A stretch of 11,132 nucleotides of DNA from Oscillospiraceae bacterium (lineage in GTDB: Bacteria; Bacillota; Clostridia; Oscillospirales; Ruminococcaceae): positions 1 through 11,132 of the forward strand of contig SFFD01000040.1 of the NCBI GenBank assembly GCA_004556975.1, written 5' to 3'. Both the position numbers and the translations under genes were made by a program. Positions 1 to 5,824 of this stretch are shown here, one piece after another; positions within the stretch are counted from its first letter, which is position 1, and each line of letters begins with the position of its first letter. Under the pieces are notes generated by a model. The model was not told the DNA's origin, did no database searches, and saw only the letters and a program-made list of their open reading frames with translations.

Positions 1-26
1 GAATTTACTATATCATATACCGATTT

Positions 27-54
27 ATTATAGCACAAAAAAGAACGGTTGAAA
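27..54 (-). promoter_or_regulatory. Candidate minus-strand promoter reading out of the left edge
   Basis: On the minus strand the sequence reads TGCTATAAT (positions 35 down to 27), a perfect -10 hexamer with an extended TGn element. The -35 position, 16 bases further upstream (49-54), is TTTCAA on this strand and matches poorly, which is common when an extended -10 is present. It would serve a gene beyond position 1. It lies just past the terminator of the preceding lipoprotein pair, so a separate leftward unit is plausible. This is inferred from motif match only. Confidence 0.4.
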
Positions 55-65
55 AGGTTTTCAAC
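48..65. repeat. 18-base palindromic element (possible operator)
   Basis: GTTGAAAA and TTTTCAAC form a perfect 8+8 inverted repeat with a 2-base centre. It covers the -35 position of the predicted leftward promoter at 27-54, where a dimeric repressor could block RNA polymerase. There is no T-run after it, so it does not look like a terminator. The operator role is inferred from position and symmetry. Confidence 0.4.
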
Positions 66-118
66 AGATTTTTGAAGCAACATTTATAATAATAGTATAA
101 TAATTTATAAAGAACGAC

Positions 119-146
119 AAAAAAGCCGCCCGCGGGCGGCTTTTTT
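119..146. terminator. Rho-independent terminator of the lipoprotein pair (bidirectional)
   Basis: A perfect 16-base GC palindrome (GCCGCCCGCGGGCGGC, 125-140) is flanked by six A residues on the left and six T residues on the right. On the minus strand this gives a GC stem followed by a T-run, 25 bases after the stop codon of the lipoprotein gene ending at 171. The symmetry means it could also stop transcription coming from the left. Confidence 0.9.
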
Positions 147-170
147 GGAAATGAAATGTTAAAAGTTTTA

Positions 171-1142
171 TTATTCCGCTGTTGAAATTGAGCAGAGAAC
201 AAAATGTCCGTCCTTTGCTTTTTCAAAGGTGTAATTTATGTGCTGCCTTGCAAGGATGTCGTCCTTTGAAAGTGAAGAGGAAACTTTACCGTTATCGCCG
301 GAATCGTCCCCGTAATCAAAAGAGTTAAGCATAACGGCTTCAACATAGTATTTTCCACTTTCTTCTCGATAGGAAATTATTTGAGGATAATTATAGATGT
401 AGATATATCCGTCGGAGAAAGATATGAAAATTTCCGCTTCGGGAAAATAATATTGCGTCGGATAATAAAGAAGCTCCGGCTTAAATTCCGCATTATCTCC
501 GAAAAGATAATGAAAGGTCTTTTCAACATCTTCGGCATAACGAATTTCTATGGGTTCCGAGTATACTTCGGATAAATATGTCGAAATTTTTGAAACAATA
601 TTTTCCGATTTGGTATCATATACGCCTTCGGGATGAATATACGGAGTTGAAATTATTGAAGCGGCAAGCAAATATTGATTATTCGCGTCCGAAATATTTT
701 CAAAATCATTGAAATTATAATAACGGAAATCACCATTATCAATTAAAGAAATTGCCGCGGCAAGTTCCTTTGCCGTTTCATCCTGAACAAAAAGCTGCTC
801 ATGTTCCGTTGTTTGAGGAAAGCTTCCGCCGTTTAAACACCATTTATCTTCTTCAAACAAAGAGAGCTTTGTTTTATCTGCGCCTGTTAAATCCGGAAGA
901 ATCATTTTGCTGTAATTTTCATCTATGATACCCTTTTCTCTTTCAAAGGAATTTTCATAGACACTTTCGTTAGATTCTTCGGAACTGACCGGAATGCTTT
1001 CGCTTTCGCTGCTTTCGGGAATGCTGCTGCTTTCGGGAATGGTGCTGCCCTCCGGCAGGGAAGAGGAATTTTCATTAGTATTGCAGGCGCAAAGCAAAAG
1101 CAGTGTGGATAATACCAATACAAACAGTAATTTTATCTTCAT
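171..1142 (-). CDS. Predicted secreted lipoprotein of unknown function
   Basis: The product has 323 residues if translation starts at the ATG at 1142, which has GAGGTG six bases upstream. A GTG three codons earlier lies inside that ribosome binding site and is unlikely to be used. The N-terminus has a short basic end (MKIK), a hydrophobic stretch and a lipobox ending LCAC, so Cys20 should be lipidated and the protein held on the outer face of the membrane. Residues about 21-60 are a Ser/Glu/Pro linker with IPESS-type repeats, typical of a tether between lipid anchor and folded domain. The rest (about 65-323) is mixed alpha/beta with many Tyr, Asp and Glu residues and no motif I recognise. It is second in an operon, 19 bases after the lipoprotein gene ending at 1162, and is followed by a strong terminator. 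Anchoring is well supported; function is unknown. Confidence 0.85.
   Translation of the reverse strand: MKIKLLFVLVLSTLLLLCACNTNENSSSLPEGSTIPESSSIPESSESESIPVSSEESNESVYENSFEREKGIIDENYSKMILPDLTGADKTKLSLFEEDKWCLNGGSFPQTTEHEQLFVQDETAKELAAAISLIDNGDFRYYNFNDFENISDANNQYLLAASIISTPYIHPEGVYDTKSENIVSKISTYLSEVYSEPIEIRYAEDVEKTFHYLFGDNAEFKPELLYYPTQYYFPEAEIFISFSDGYIYIYNYPQIISYREESGKYYVEAVMLNSFDYGDDSGDNGKVSSSLSKDDILARQHINYTFEKAKDGHFVLCSISTAE
1008..1043. repeat. Two tandem 18-bp units encoding a Ser/Pro/Glu linker
   Basis: Two adjacent 18-bp units (1008-1025 and 1026-1043) differ at one base. They sit in frame in the lipoprotein gene, each adding six residues of the form IPESSS to the tether behind the lipid anchor. 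A degenerate partial copy lies at about 991-1007. Whole-codon repeats like this can gain or lose units by slippage without breaking the reading frame. Confidence 0.75.
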
Positions 1143-1161
1143 AAAATACACCTCGAAAAAT

Positions 1162-2208
1162 TTATTTCTCTTTTTTAATGTCCATTACGGAAATAAGTTC
1201 GGGATATTCTTCATATTCCCAGTCGGAGTAATGAGAAAGGGCAAGATCCCTATCCCAAAGGATAAAAACGGCTTTGCCGCTTTCTTCGTCAAGGGAGAAC
1301 CACTGGCAATATTCCGGATAGATTTTATTTTCGTCGTAATTTTCCGGCGCAGTGGTAAAAGCAATCTGCTCGGTCTCTATGTCGTAAACATATATCTGAA
1401 AATTGTTAAAGAAGAAAATATATCTGTCTTTGAAAATATCAACATCGCCCTTGCTTTTGCCGTTATCAATATCATAAACGGTATCGTTTCTAAAATAGTG
1501 CACTCCGTCACTGTCGCTCCAAACAAGAGTATTTCCGTTATAGACGTACTGCGAAAGATCTCTTTTGGCTGTACAAAGTAAAGTGTTTTTGCCTGTGCTC
1601 AGCTTTACCGAATAAATATTATATTTCCCGCCGGAGGCTTCGGCATAGCAGGCAAAATCGTTTTTAATTTTGAAATTCTGATAAGGATTATGTATGCTTG
1701 CAGGCTTCGCAACAGACGAATAGCTTTCTTTAGCTGTGTCGTAGCAGAAAATCTCCGCATTGGAATAGTCGCTGTCGCTCAGCCAAAAGATGAAGCGACC
1801 GTCGCTTCCGCCCTTGGAAAATCCAAAGAGCTTATCTTCCGGCGCGGTAAAAACAACCTCGCTGTTTCCGCCGTCCAAAGAGGCTTTACATATGTTTCTG
1901 CCGCTTTGATAATAGATTTTATCGCCGGTTATAAAAGTGTAAATCGCCGAAATGTTCAATGCTGTTTCCTTATCGGTCGTAAGGTCGTATATTTTTACTT
2001 TGTTATTTCCCTGTTGAGGATCAGAAATATGTCTTGCAGCAGAGTAAACTATCTTGTTTTCAAAAATTTCGGGATAAGAGCAAAAAACGGTTCCATCATC
2101 TGGATAATAATCCGAAAGGGAAAAGGAATACTCACCGGCAGCTTCGGCGGCGGAGCAGCCGCCGAAACACAGAATCAGAATGATTGAGAAAATTAAAAGC
2201 TTTTTCAT
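1162..2208 (-). CDS. Predicted lipoprotein with beta-propeller-like repeats
   Basis: The product is 348 residues. The N-terminus MKKLLIFSIILILCFGGC is a classic lipoprotein signal with Cys18 as the lipidated residue. The rest shows recurring beta-strand blocks such as DKIYYQSG, FIFWLSDSD, AEIFCYDTAKE, NTLVWSDSDG and FQIYVYDIETEQ, spaced about 40-50 residues apart. That pattern fits a TolB- or DUF5050-like propeller fold; this is inferred from the pattern, not a match. It is the first gene of a two-gene minus-strand operon. The ribosome binding site is weak (AGG 11 bases before the ATG). A predicted promoter at 2350-2379 would give a leader of about 135 bases. It resembles the partial lipoprotein starting at 10555. 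Substrate or partner is unknown. Confidence 0.85.
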   Translation of the reverse strand: MKKLLIFSIILILCFGGCSAAEAAGEYSFSLSDYYPDDGTVFCSYPEIFENKIVYSAARHISDPQQGNNKVKIYDLTTDKETALNISAIYTFITGDKIYYQSGRNICKASLDGGNSEVVFTAPEDKLFGFSKGGSDGRFIFWLSDSDYSNAEIFCYDTAKESYSSVAKPASIHNPYQNFKIKNDFACYAEASGGKYNIYSVKLSTGKNTLLCTAKRDLSQYVYNGNTLVWSDSDGVHYFRNDTVYDIDNGKSKGDVDIFKDRYIFFFNNFQIYVYDIETEQIAFTTAPENYDENKIYPEYCQWFSLDEESGKAVFILWDRDLALSHYSDWEYEEYPELISVMDIKKEK

Positions 2209-2311
2209 AATGCATTCGACCTATTAAATTATAATTCAGTTAATGTTTTTGAATGGCTTTAATGGCGCTGACCCGCCGCGAATTTTGTCGGGGTTTATAT
2301 TTTACCGATAA

Positions 2312-2341
2312 AAGATATATTAAGCTGAAACAATATATCTT
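2312..2341. repeat. Perfect 10+10 inverted repeat at the lipoprotein promoter
   Basis: AAGATATATT (2312-2321) and AATATATCTT (2332-2341) are exact reverse complements separated by 10 bases. On the minus strand the element begins within a few bases of the predicted start point of the lipoprotein transcript. The centre-to-centre spacing of the arms is about 20 bp, two helical turns, which suits a dimeric repressor. As RNA it would form a weak AT-only stem at the extreme 5' end. Confidence 0.55.
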
Positions 2342-2349
2342 CTGAATTA

Positions 2350-2379
2350 AGAATACTATGTACACACAATAAAAGTCAA
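2350..2379 (-). promoter_or_regulatory. Predicted sigma-A promoter of the lipoprotein pair
   Basis: On the minus strand, TTGACT (2379-2374) and TATTCT (2355-2350) are separated by 18 bases. The -35 matches the sigma-A consensus at 5 of 6 positions; the -10 and the spacer are acceptable. Transcription would start near 2343 and run to the ATG at 2208. A second TATAAT on the minus strand at 2228-2233 is closer to the gene but has no recognisable -35. Confidence 0.5.
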
Positions 2380-2446
2380 CTAAAAATATCCAATAATTCA
2401 ATAAATTTTTATAGCTGCTTTTTTAATTCTTCAATTTAAAGATTTA

Positions 2447-2466
2447 CCGCAGTAAATAAACTGCGG
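2447..2466. repeat. Perfect 7-bp stem-loop in the divergent intergenic region
   Basis: CCGCAGT (2447-2453) and ACTGCGG (2460-2466) are exact reverse complements around a 6-base loop. There is no T-run on either strand, so it is not a standard terminator. It sits about 60 bases upstream of the rpmH -35 box and about 70 bases upstream of the lipoprotein promoter, a position suited to a protein-binding site shared by both directions. The rest of 2209-2594 is AT-rich. I see no DnaA-box cluster, tRNA or riboswitch that I can name in it. Confidence 0.4.
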
Positions 2467-2526
2467 AGCCCGCCAAAAAAGCCAACATTTTCTCCTTTTA
2501 TTATGTATACTTTTTATAAGTTATTA

Positions 2527-2555
2527 TTGACTTTTTTCGGTTTAGGCGGTATACT
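2527..2555 (+). promoter_or_regulatory. Sigma-A promoter of the rpmH operon
   Basis: TTGACT (2527-2532) and TATACT (2550-2555) are separated by exactly 17 bases, each box matching the consensus at 5 of 6 positions. Transcription would start near 2562, leaving a short leader of about 33 bases before the rpmH ATG. This is the strongest promoter in the window and fits the high expression expected of a ribosomal protein gene. Confidence 0.85.
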
Positions 2556-2594
2556 CTATGTTTGCAAGGCAATTTTGAAAGGGGGGAAACCGCA

Positions 2595-2735
2595 ATGGCA
2601 ATGAAAAGAACCTATCAGCCTAAAAAACTCCACAGACAGAAAGTACACGGCTTCATGAAGAGAATGTCCACCAAAAACGGCCGCAAAGTCCTCGCCGCAA
2701 GAAGAGCAAAGGGCAGAAAGCACCTCAGCTACTGA
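2595..2735 (+). CDS. rpmH: 50S ribosomal protein L34
   Basis: This 46-residue protein binds 23S rRNA in the large ribosomal subunit. The sequence MAMKRTYQPKKLHRQKVHGF is followed by MKRMSTKNGRKVLAARRAKG and RKHLSY, the complete L34 pattern (KRTYQP at the start, VHGF, ST/SKNGR, ARRAKGRK at the end). Nearly a third of residues are Lys or Arg, as expected. A purine-rich AAAGGGGGG site lies 8 bases before the first ATG. A second in-frame ATG at 2601 would give the 44-residue form common in the family, but its spacing from the binding site is 14 bases, so the first is preferred. It opens the operon, followed after 84 bases by rnpA, the universal bacterial partner. Confidence 0.97.
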   Translation: MAMKRTYQPKKLHRQKVHGFMKRMSTKNGRKVLAARRAKGRKHLSY

Positions 2736-2773
2736 TAAACCGCCGCTGTGTTGCCGCTTTTGTATGAAAGATG

Positions 2774-2792
2774 GTGCCGCTTGGCGCGGCGC
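2774..2792 (+). other. Stem-loop between rpmH and rnpA
   Basis: GTGCCGC (2774-2780) pairs with GCGGCGC (2786-2792), with one G-U pair and a 5-base loop. An outer stem TTGCCG (2751-2756) with CGGCAA (2796-2801) could enclose it. There is no T-run. It may adjust the ratio of L34 to RNase P protein by attenuation or by mRNA processing or stability. The role is inferred from position. Confidence 0.4.
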
Positions 2793-2819
2793 AAACGGCA
2801 AAACAATAAGAGGTGATTT

Positions 2820-3158
2820 ATGAAAACGCTTTCAATGACCCGCAATAACGATTTTTTGCGAGCTTACCGAAGGGGAAAAAGCGTTTCCGACCCGTGCGTT
2901 GTGTGCTATGTTATGCCTAATCGGCTTGGCGTTACGCGCCTTGGTCTTACGACCGGCAAAAAGATTGGAAACGCGGTGGCAAGAAACCGCGCGCGAAGGG
3001 TCCTTAGGGCGGCATACAGAGAAATCGCCCCGCAGATTTTACCGGGGTTTGATATTGTACTTGTTGCCCGCACAAAAACTACCGTTATCAAGTCTACCGC
3101 TCTGACCCCCATCCTGACCGCCCAGCTGTGCAAACTGGGCGCCTTACAGAGCAAATAA
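2820..3158 (+). CDS. rnpA: Ribonuclease P protein component
   Basis: The 112-residue protein is the protein subunit of RNase P; it helps the catalytic RNA bind and cleave the 5' leader of precursor tRNAs in the cytoplasm. The signature is at residues 47-63, KKIGNAVARNRARRVLR, which contains the RNR motif that contacts the RNA. The N-terminal helix (SMTRNNDFLRAYRRGKS) and the central strand (PGFDIVLVART) also fit the family, as does the length. GAGGTG lies four bases before the ATG. The gene follows rpmH directly and its stop codon is five bases before the preferred start of yidD, so translation is probably coupled. Nothing is missing or broken. Confidence 0.97.
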   Translation: MKTLSMTRNNDFLRAYRRGKSVSDPCVVCYVMPNRLGVTRLGLTTGKKIGNAVARNRARRVLRAAYREIAPQILPGFDIVLVARTKTTVIKSTALTPILTAQLCKLGALQSK

Positions 3159-3163
3159 AAAGA

Positions 3164-3445
3164 ATGAAAAAGCTGTTTCTGTTTCTAATCCGGTTTTATC
3201 AAACAGCAATTTCTGCATATACGCCGGCGACCTGTCGGTATTACCCGACCTGTTCTTCATACGCCTATACGGCAATTTCCAGATTTGGAGCGTTGAAGGG
3301 CGGGTTATTGGCGATTATGCGGATATTGCGCTGTCATCCGTTTCATGAGGGGGGCTTTGACCCCGTGCCGGAAATTTGGGATTTGAATTATTACAAGAAA
3401 AACAAGAAAAAAACAGATCAGCCTCCAACGCCAGGAGGAGAGTAA
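3164..3445 (+). CDS. yidD: Membrane protein insertion efficiency factor YidD
   Basis: With the ATG at 3164 the product is 93 residues. YidD is a small membrane-associated protein thought to assist YidC and SecYEG in inserting proteins. The hallmark CRYYPTCSSYA (residues 24-34) and RCHPFHEGGFDPVP (56-69) are both intact, including the conserved Cys24, Cys30 and Cys57. The N-terminal KKLFLFLIRFYQ is an amphipathic or membrane-binding helix. A GTG at 3128 is in frame and would overlap rnpA by 31 bases, but the added residues do not look like YidD. The chosen start has only a weak binding site, so coupling to rnpA translation is likely. The last codons contain the ribosome binding site of yidC. 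The C-terminal tail (KKNKKKTDQPPTPGGE) is basic and disordered. Confidence 0.95.
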   Translation: MKKLFLFLIRFYQTAISAYTPATCRYYPTCSSYAYTAISRFGALKGGLLAIMRILRCHPFHEGGFDPVPEIWDLNYYKKNKKKTDQPPTPGGE

Positions 3446-3448
3446 TCA

Positions 3449-4549
3449 ATGCAATTTATAATGAAGATTTTCGGTTGGCCGCTTGGCTTTGTAATGCTTG
3501 GCTGCTATATGGTAACCGGAAATAACTATGCTCTTGCAATAGTTCTTTTTACTATTGTAACAAGACTTGCTTGCCTGCCTCTTTCAATAAAGCAGCAAAA
3601 AGAGCAGGCAAAAATGGCTCTTTTTAAGCCAAAGATAGACAGCATACAGAAAAAATATGCAAATAACAAAGAAAGATATAACCAAGAACTGCAGAAGCTT
3701 TATACCGAAGAAGGCTATAACCCCATGTCCGGCTGCCTTCCCACCCTTATTCAGTTTCCAATTCTCTTCGGCGTTATCGATGTTGTATATAGACCTATCT
3801 ATCACGTTCTTCGTATCGGACATAATGTTATCAATGAGATGATTGCCACGGCAAATGCCGCAGGCAGCGCCATCCAGACGGCTTCATATTACTCTGAAAT
3901 AGAGCTTATGAAGGTTGTAAAGTCACAGCCGGAGATTTTTTCGGAATTTGCTCCGGATGTTGTTGAAAAAATCAGAAGCTTTGATATGAGCTTTTTGGGT
4001 CTTGACCTTTCTGTTGTTCCGCAGTTTGCGCTTACCTATAACGGCGGCTTTAACTGGTATCTGATGATACCGCTGGCCTGCCTTGTTTTCCAGATTGTGC
4101 AGACCGTTTATATGCAAAAAAGCAACCCCGCCCAGGAAGGAATGGGCGGAATGAGCCTTATGCTTTACATTATGCCGCTTTTTTCCGCATACATCTGCTT
4201 TATAGTTCCTGCCGGCGCAGGCTTCTATTGGGCAATAAGCGCTATTGTAATGCTGCTTCAAAGCATATTCCTCAACATCAAATACAACCCTAAAAAAATG
4301 GCTGAAAAAATTCAGGCAGAGATGGACGCAGACAAGGAAAAAAAGCGTCAGCAAAGGGTTGAAGCACGCGAACGCCTTAAAGAGCTTCAGAATAACAAAA
4401 ACGACGGAAAAACCGACAGATATGACGGCGAGGAATTAAGCGCCAGCCAGAAAGAAGAAAACCGCCGCAAGCTTGCCGCAGCAAGAAAGCGCGACGCTGA
4501 AAAATACGGCGAACAATATGTAGAGGTTACGGACGACGACCTTAGGTAA
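3449..4549 (+). CDS. yidC: Membrane protein insertase YidC/Oxa1 family
   Basis: The 366-residue integral membrane protein inserts and folds membrane proteins alone or with the Sec translocon. Hydrophobic segments lie at about 8-22 (short) and 26-46, then 98-118, 201-222 and 236-275 (two helices). Arg39 in VTRL corresponds to the conserved groove arginine of the family. The cytoplasmic hairpin IKQQKEQAKM...YNQELQKLYTEEGYNPMSGCLPTL is typical of Oxa1/SpoIIIJ proteins. There is no lipoprotein signal, unlike Bacillus SpoIIIJ. The loop between the second and third helices (about 119-198) is long, and the C-terminal tail (about 283-366) is highly charged, as in YidC forms that contact ribosomes. 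AGGAGG lies 10 bases before the ATG, inside the end of yidD. The khpB gene follows after 14 bases. Confidence 0.96.
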   Translation: MQFIMKIFGWPLGFVMLGCYMVTGNNYALAIVLFTIVTRLACLPLSIKQQKEQAKMALFKPKIDSIQKKYANNKERYNQELQKLYTEEGYNPMSGCLPTLIQFPILFGVIDVVYRPIYHVLRIGHNVINEMIATANAAGSAIQTASYYSEIELMKVVKSQPEIFSEFAPDVVEKIRSFDMSFLGLDLSVVPQFALTYNGGFNWYLMIPLACLVFQIVQTVYMQKSNPAQEGMGGMSLMLYIMPLFSAYICFIVPAGAGFYWAISAIVMLLQSIFLNIKYNPKKMAEKIQAEMDADKEKKRQQRVEARERLKELQNNKNDGKTDRYDGEELSASQKEENRRKLAAARKRDAEKYGEQYVEVTDDDLR

Positions 4550-4563
4550 TAGGAGGCATAAAA

Positions 4564-5685
4564 TTGGATAGAGAAGTTATCGCCACCGGAATTACGGTGG
4601 ATGAAGCTATCGAGGCCGCCTGTGAAAAATTAGGTGCGCCGAGAGAGAGCGTTGATATTGAAGTTCTTGAAATGCCTAAAAAGAAATTTTTTGGGCTTAA
4701 AACCGTTCCCGCAAAAGTAAAAGCGGTTCTTCAAAGCGAATATGCAAATAAATTTATTCCAAAAGAACCGAAGAAAACCGAAAATAAGCCGAAAGAACAG
4801 CCGCAAAAGCGTTCCGTTCAGGAAATTAAGGATGAAAAGCCCGCCGTAAAGCAGGAAAAGACAGAAAATCCGGCAGAAAAAATTTCTGTTGAGCAAAAGA
4901 AAGAAAAGCCGAAGCAAAAGGCTTTTCAGCCGCAGCAGAAAAAAGAGCCGCCTAAAAAAGAAGCGGCAAAAGAAGATTTGCCTGCCGAAGTTTCTGAAAA
5001 GGAAGAACCCGCTAAACCGGAAGCAAAGGACATTGACCCAAAAGTTCTTGAGCTTAAAGGCGGCGAAGCCGCAGCCTATATCAAAGAGGTTCTTGTGGCG
5101 CTTGGCCATGCGGACGCCGACGTTACCTATACCCAAAAGGACGGCATGATTGTGCTTCAGCTTTCCGGAGCGGACATGGGTGCTGTTGTGGGTCGCCGCG
5201 GCGACAACCTTGACGCAATGCAGTACCTGGCTTCTCTTGTGGCGAACAGAAGCGAAGGCAGCTATGTGCGCGTTGTGCTTGACGTTGACGATTACAGAAG
5301 CAAGCGCGAAGCAAGCCTTCGCGCATACGCAAGAAAGATGGCTGTTCAGGCGGTAAAGAGCCAGCGCTCCATTACCCTTGAAGCGATGAACCCCTATGAG
5401 CGCAGAATCGTTCATTCCACCGTTCAGACCGTTTCCGGCGCTACAAGCAAGTCCACCGGAAGCGAGCCGAACCGCCGCGTTGTAATAAGCCCCGTCGGCG
5501 GAACGAAACCCCGCCGTGACGATGGCGGCAAACGCCGCTTTGACGGAAATAAAAGGGGCGGAAAAGGCGGCCGCGACCGCGGTAATAAGCGCGAAAGCCA
5601 GAAAGTGGCTGTTCCGCAGACTAACGAACCGCCGAAAAACGATACCAGCGCAATTTCTCTTTACGGCAGGATCGATTTGGACTGA
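4564..5685 (+). CDS. khpB: KhpB/Jag/EloR RNA-binding protein
   Basis: The product is 373 residues and starts at TTG with AGGAGG seven bases upstream. Three modules are visible. The Jag-N domain (1-56) carries KKKFFGL at 39-45. The KH domain (about 160-243) carries the GRRG loop at 210-213. The R3H domain (about 244-310) has Arg280 and His284 in RRIVH. KhpB binds RNA with KhpA and in several Gram-positive bacteria affects cell elongation and division. Between Jag-N and KH lies a linker of about 100 residues (61-160) made almost wholly of Lys, Glu, Pro, Gln and Ala. After R3H comes an Arg/Gly-rich tail (about 313-345). Both make it longer than the roughly 208-residue Bacillus Jag. The extreme C-terminus, SLYGRIDLD, is a separate hydrophobic motif. 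It ends the first block, just before a terminator. Confidence 0.95.
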   Translation: MDREVIATGITVDEAIEAACEKLGAPRESVDIEVLEMPKKKFFGLKTVPAKVKAVLQSEYANKFIPKEPKKTENKPKEQPQKRSVQEIKDEKPAVKQEKTENPAEKISVEQKKEKPKQKAFQPQQKKEPPKKEAAKEDLPAEVSEKEEPAKPEAKDIDPKVLELKGGEAAAYIKEVLVALGHADADVTYTQKDGMIVLQLSGADMGAVVGRRGDNLDAMQYLASLVANRSEGSYVRVVLDVDDYRSKREASLRAYARKMAVQAVKSQRSITLEAMNPYERRIVHSTVQTVSGATSKSTGSEPNRRVVISPVGGTKPRRDDGGKRRFDGNKRGGKGGRDRGNKRESQKVAVPQTNEPPKNDTSAISLYGRIDLD

Positions 5686-5699
5686 TGTAATTAACAAAG

Positions 5700-5729
5700 G
5701 TGCCGGTGCGTTACGCCCCGGCACTTTTT
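5700..5729 (+). terminator. Rho-independent terminator after khpB
   Basis: GTGCCGG (5700-5706) pairs with CCGGCAC (5718-5724); an inner GCG/CGC pair extends the stem past one mismatch to a TTA loop. Five T residues follow (5725-5729). It lies 14 bases after the khpB stop codon and divides the operon into two transcription blocks, possibly with partial read-through. Confidence 0.85.
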
Positions 5730-5784
5730 GATAAAAAATGAGGAGAGGGCATTTTAAAAAAATGCGCTTTCCCGATTTTTTATC
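5730..5784 (+). promoter_or_regulatory. Long imperfect hairpin and possible leader ORF upstream of mnmE
   Basis: GATAAAAAAT (5730-5739) is the exact reverse complement of ATTTTTTATC (5775-5784). Inside, GGAGAG (5742-5747) pairs with CTTTCC (5767-5772, one G-U pair), and GCATTTT (5749-5755) pairs exactly with AAAATGC (5759-5765) around a 3-base loop. Together these form a 55-base hairpin with only three mismatched positions. The left arm contains a ribosome-binding-like AGGAGAGGG, and an 8-codon ORF (ATG at 5762, stop TAA 5786-5788, MRFPDFLS) starts in the loop-proximal arm. This arrangement fits a translated leader or attenuator for mnmE-mnmG-rsmG. No clear promoter is visible between the terminator and mnmE, although TTGATA at 5728-5733 could be a -35 with a poor -10. 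The pairing is seen; the role is inferred. Confidence 0.45.
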
Positions 5785-5824
5785 GTAAGCACCGAAAAGA
5801 AATTTTGAGCACGGAGGAAAAAAT

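Noticed and set aside
1104..1112. Perfect consensus DnaA box (TGTGGATAA)
   Set aside because: It is a single copy inside the signal-peptide coding region of the lipoprotein gene, with no cluster of boxes or AT-rich unwinding element beside it; chance occurrence is likely.
2209..2349. Riboswitch in the leader of the lipoprotein operon
   Set aside because: The predicted leader of about 135 bases has some short GC pairings, but I could not match any known riboswitch consensus.
2556..2801. Minus-strand open frame over rpmH
   Set aside because: It is the complement of the certain L34 gene and its leader.
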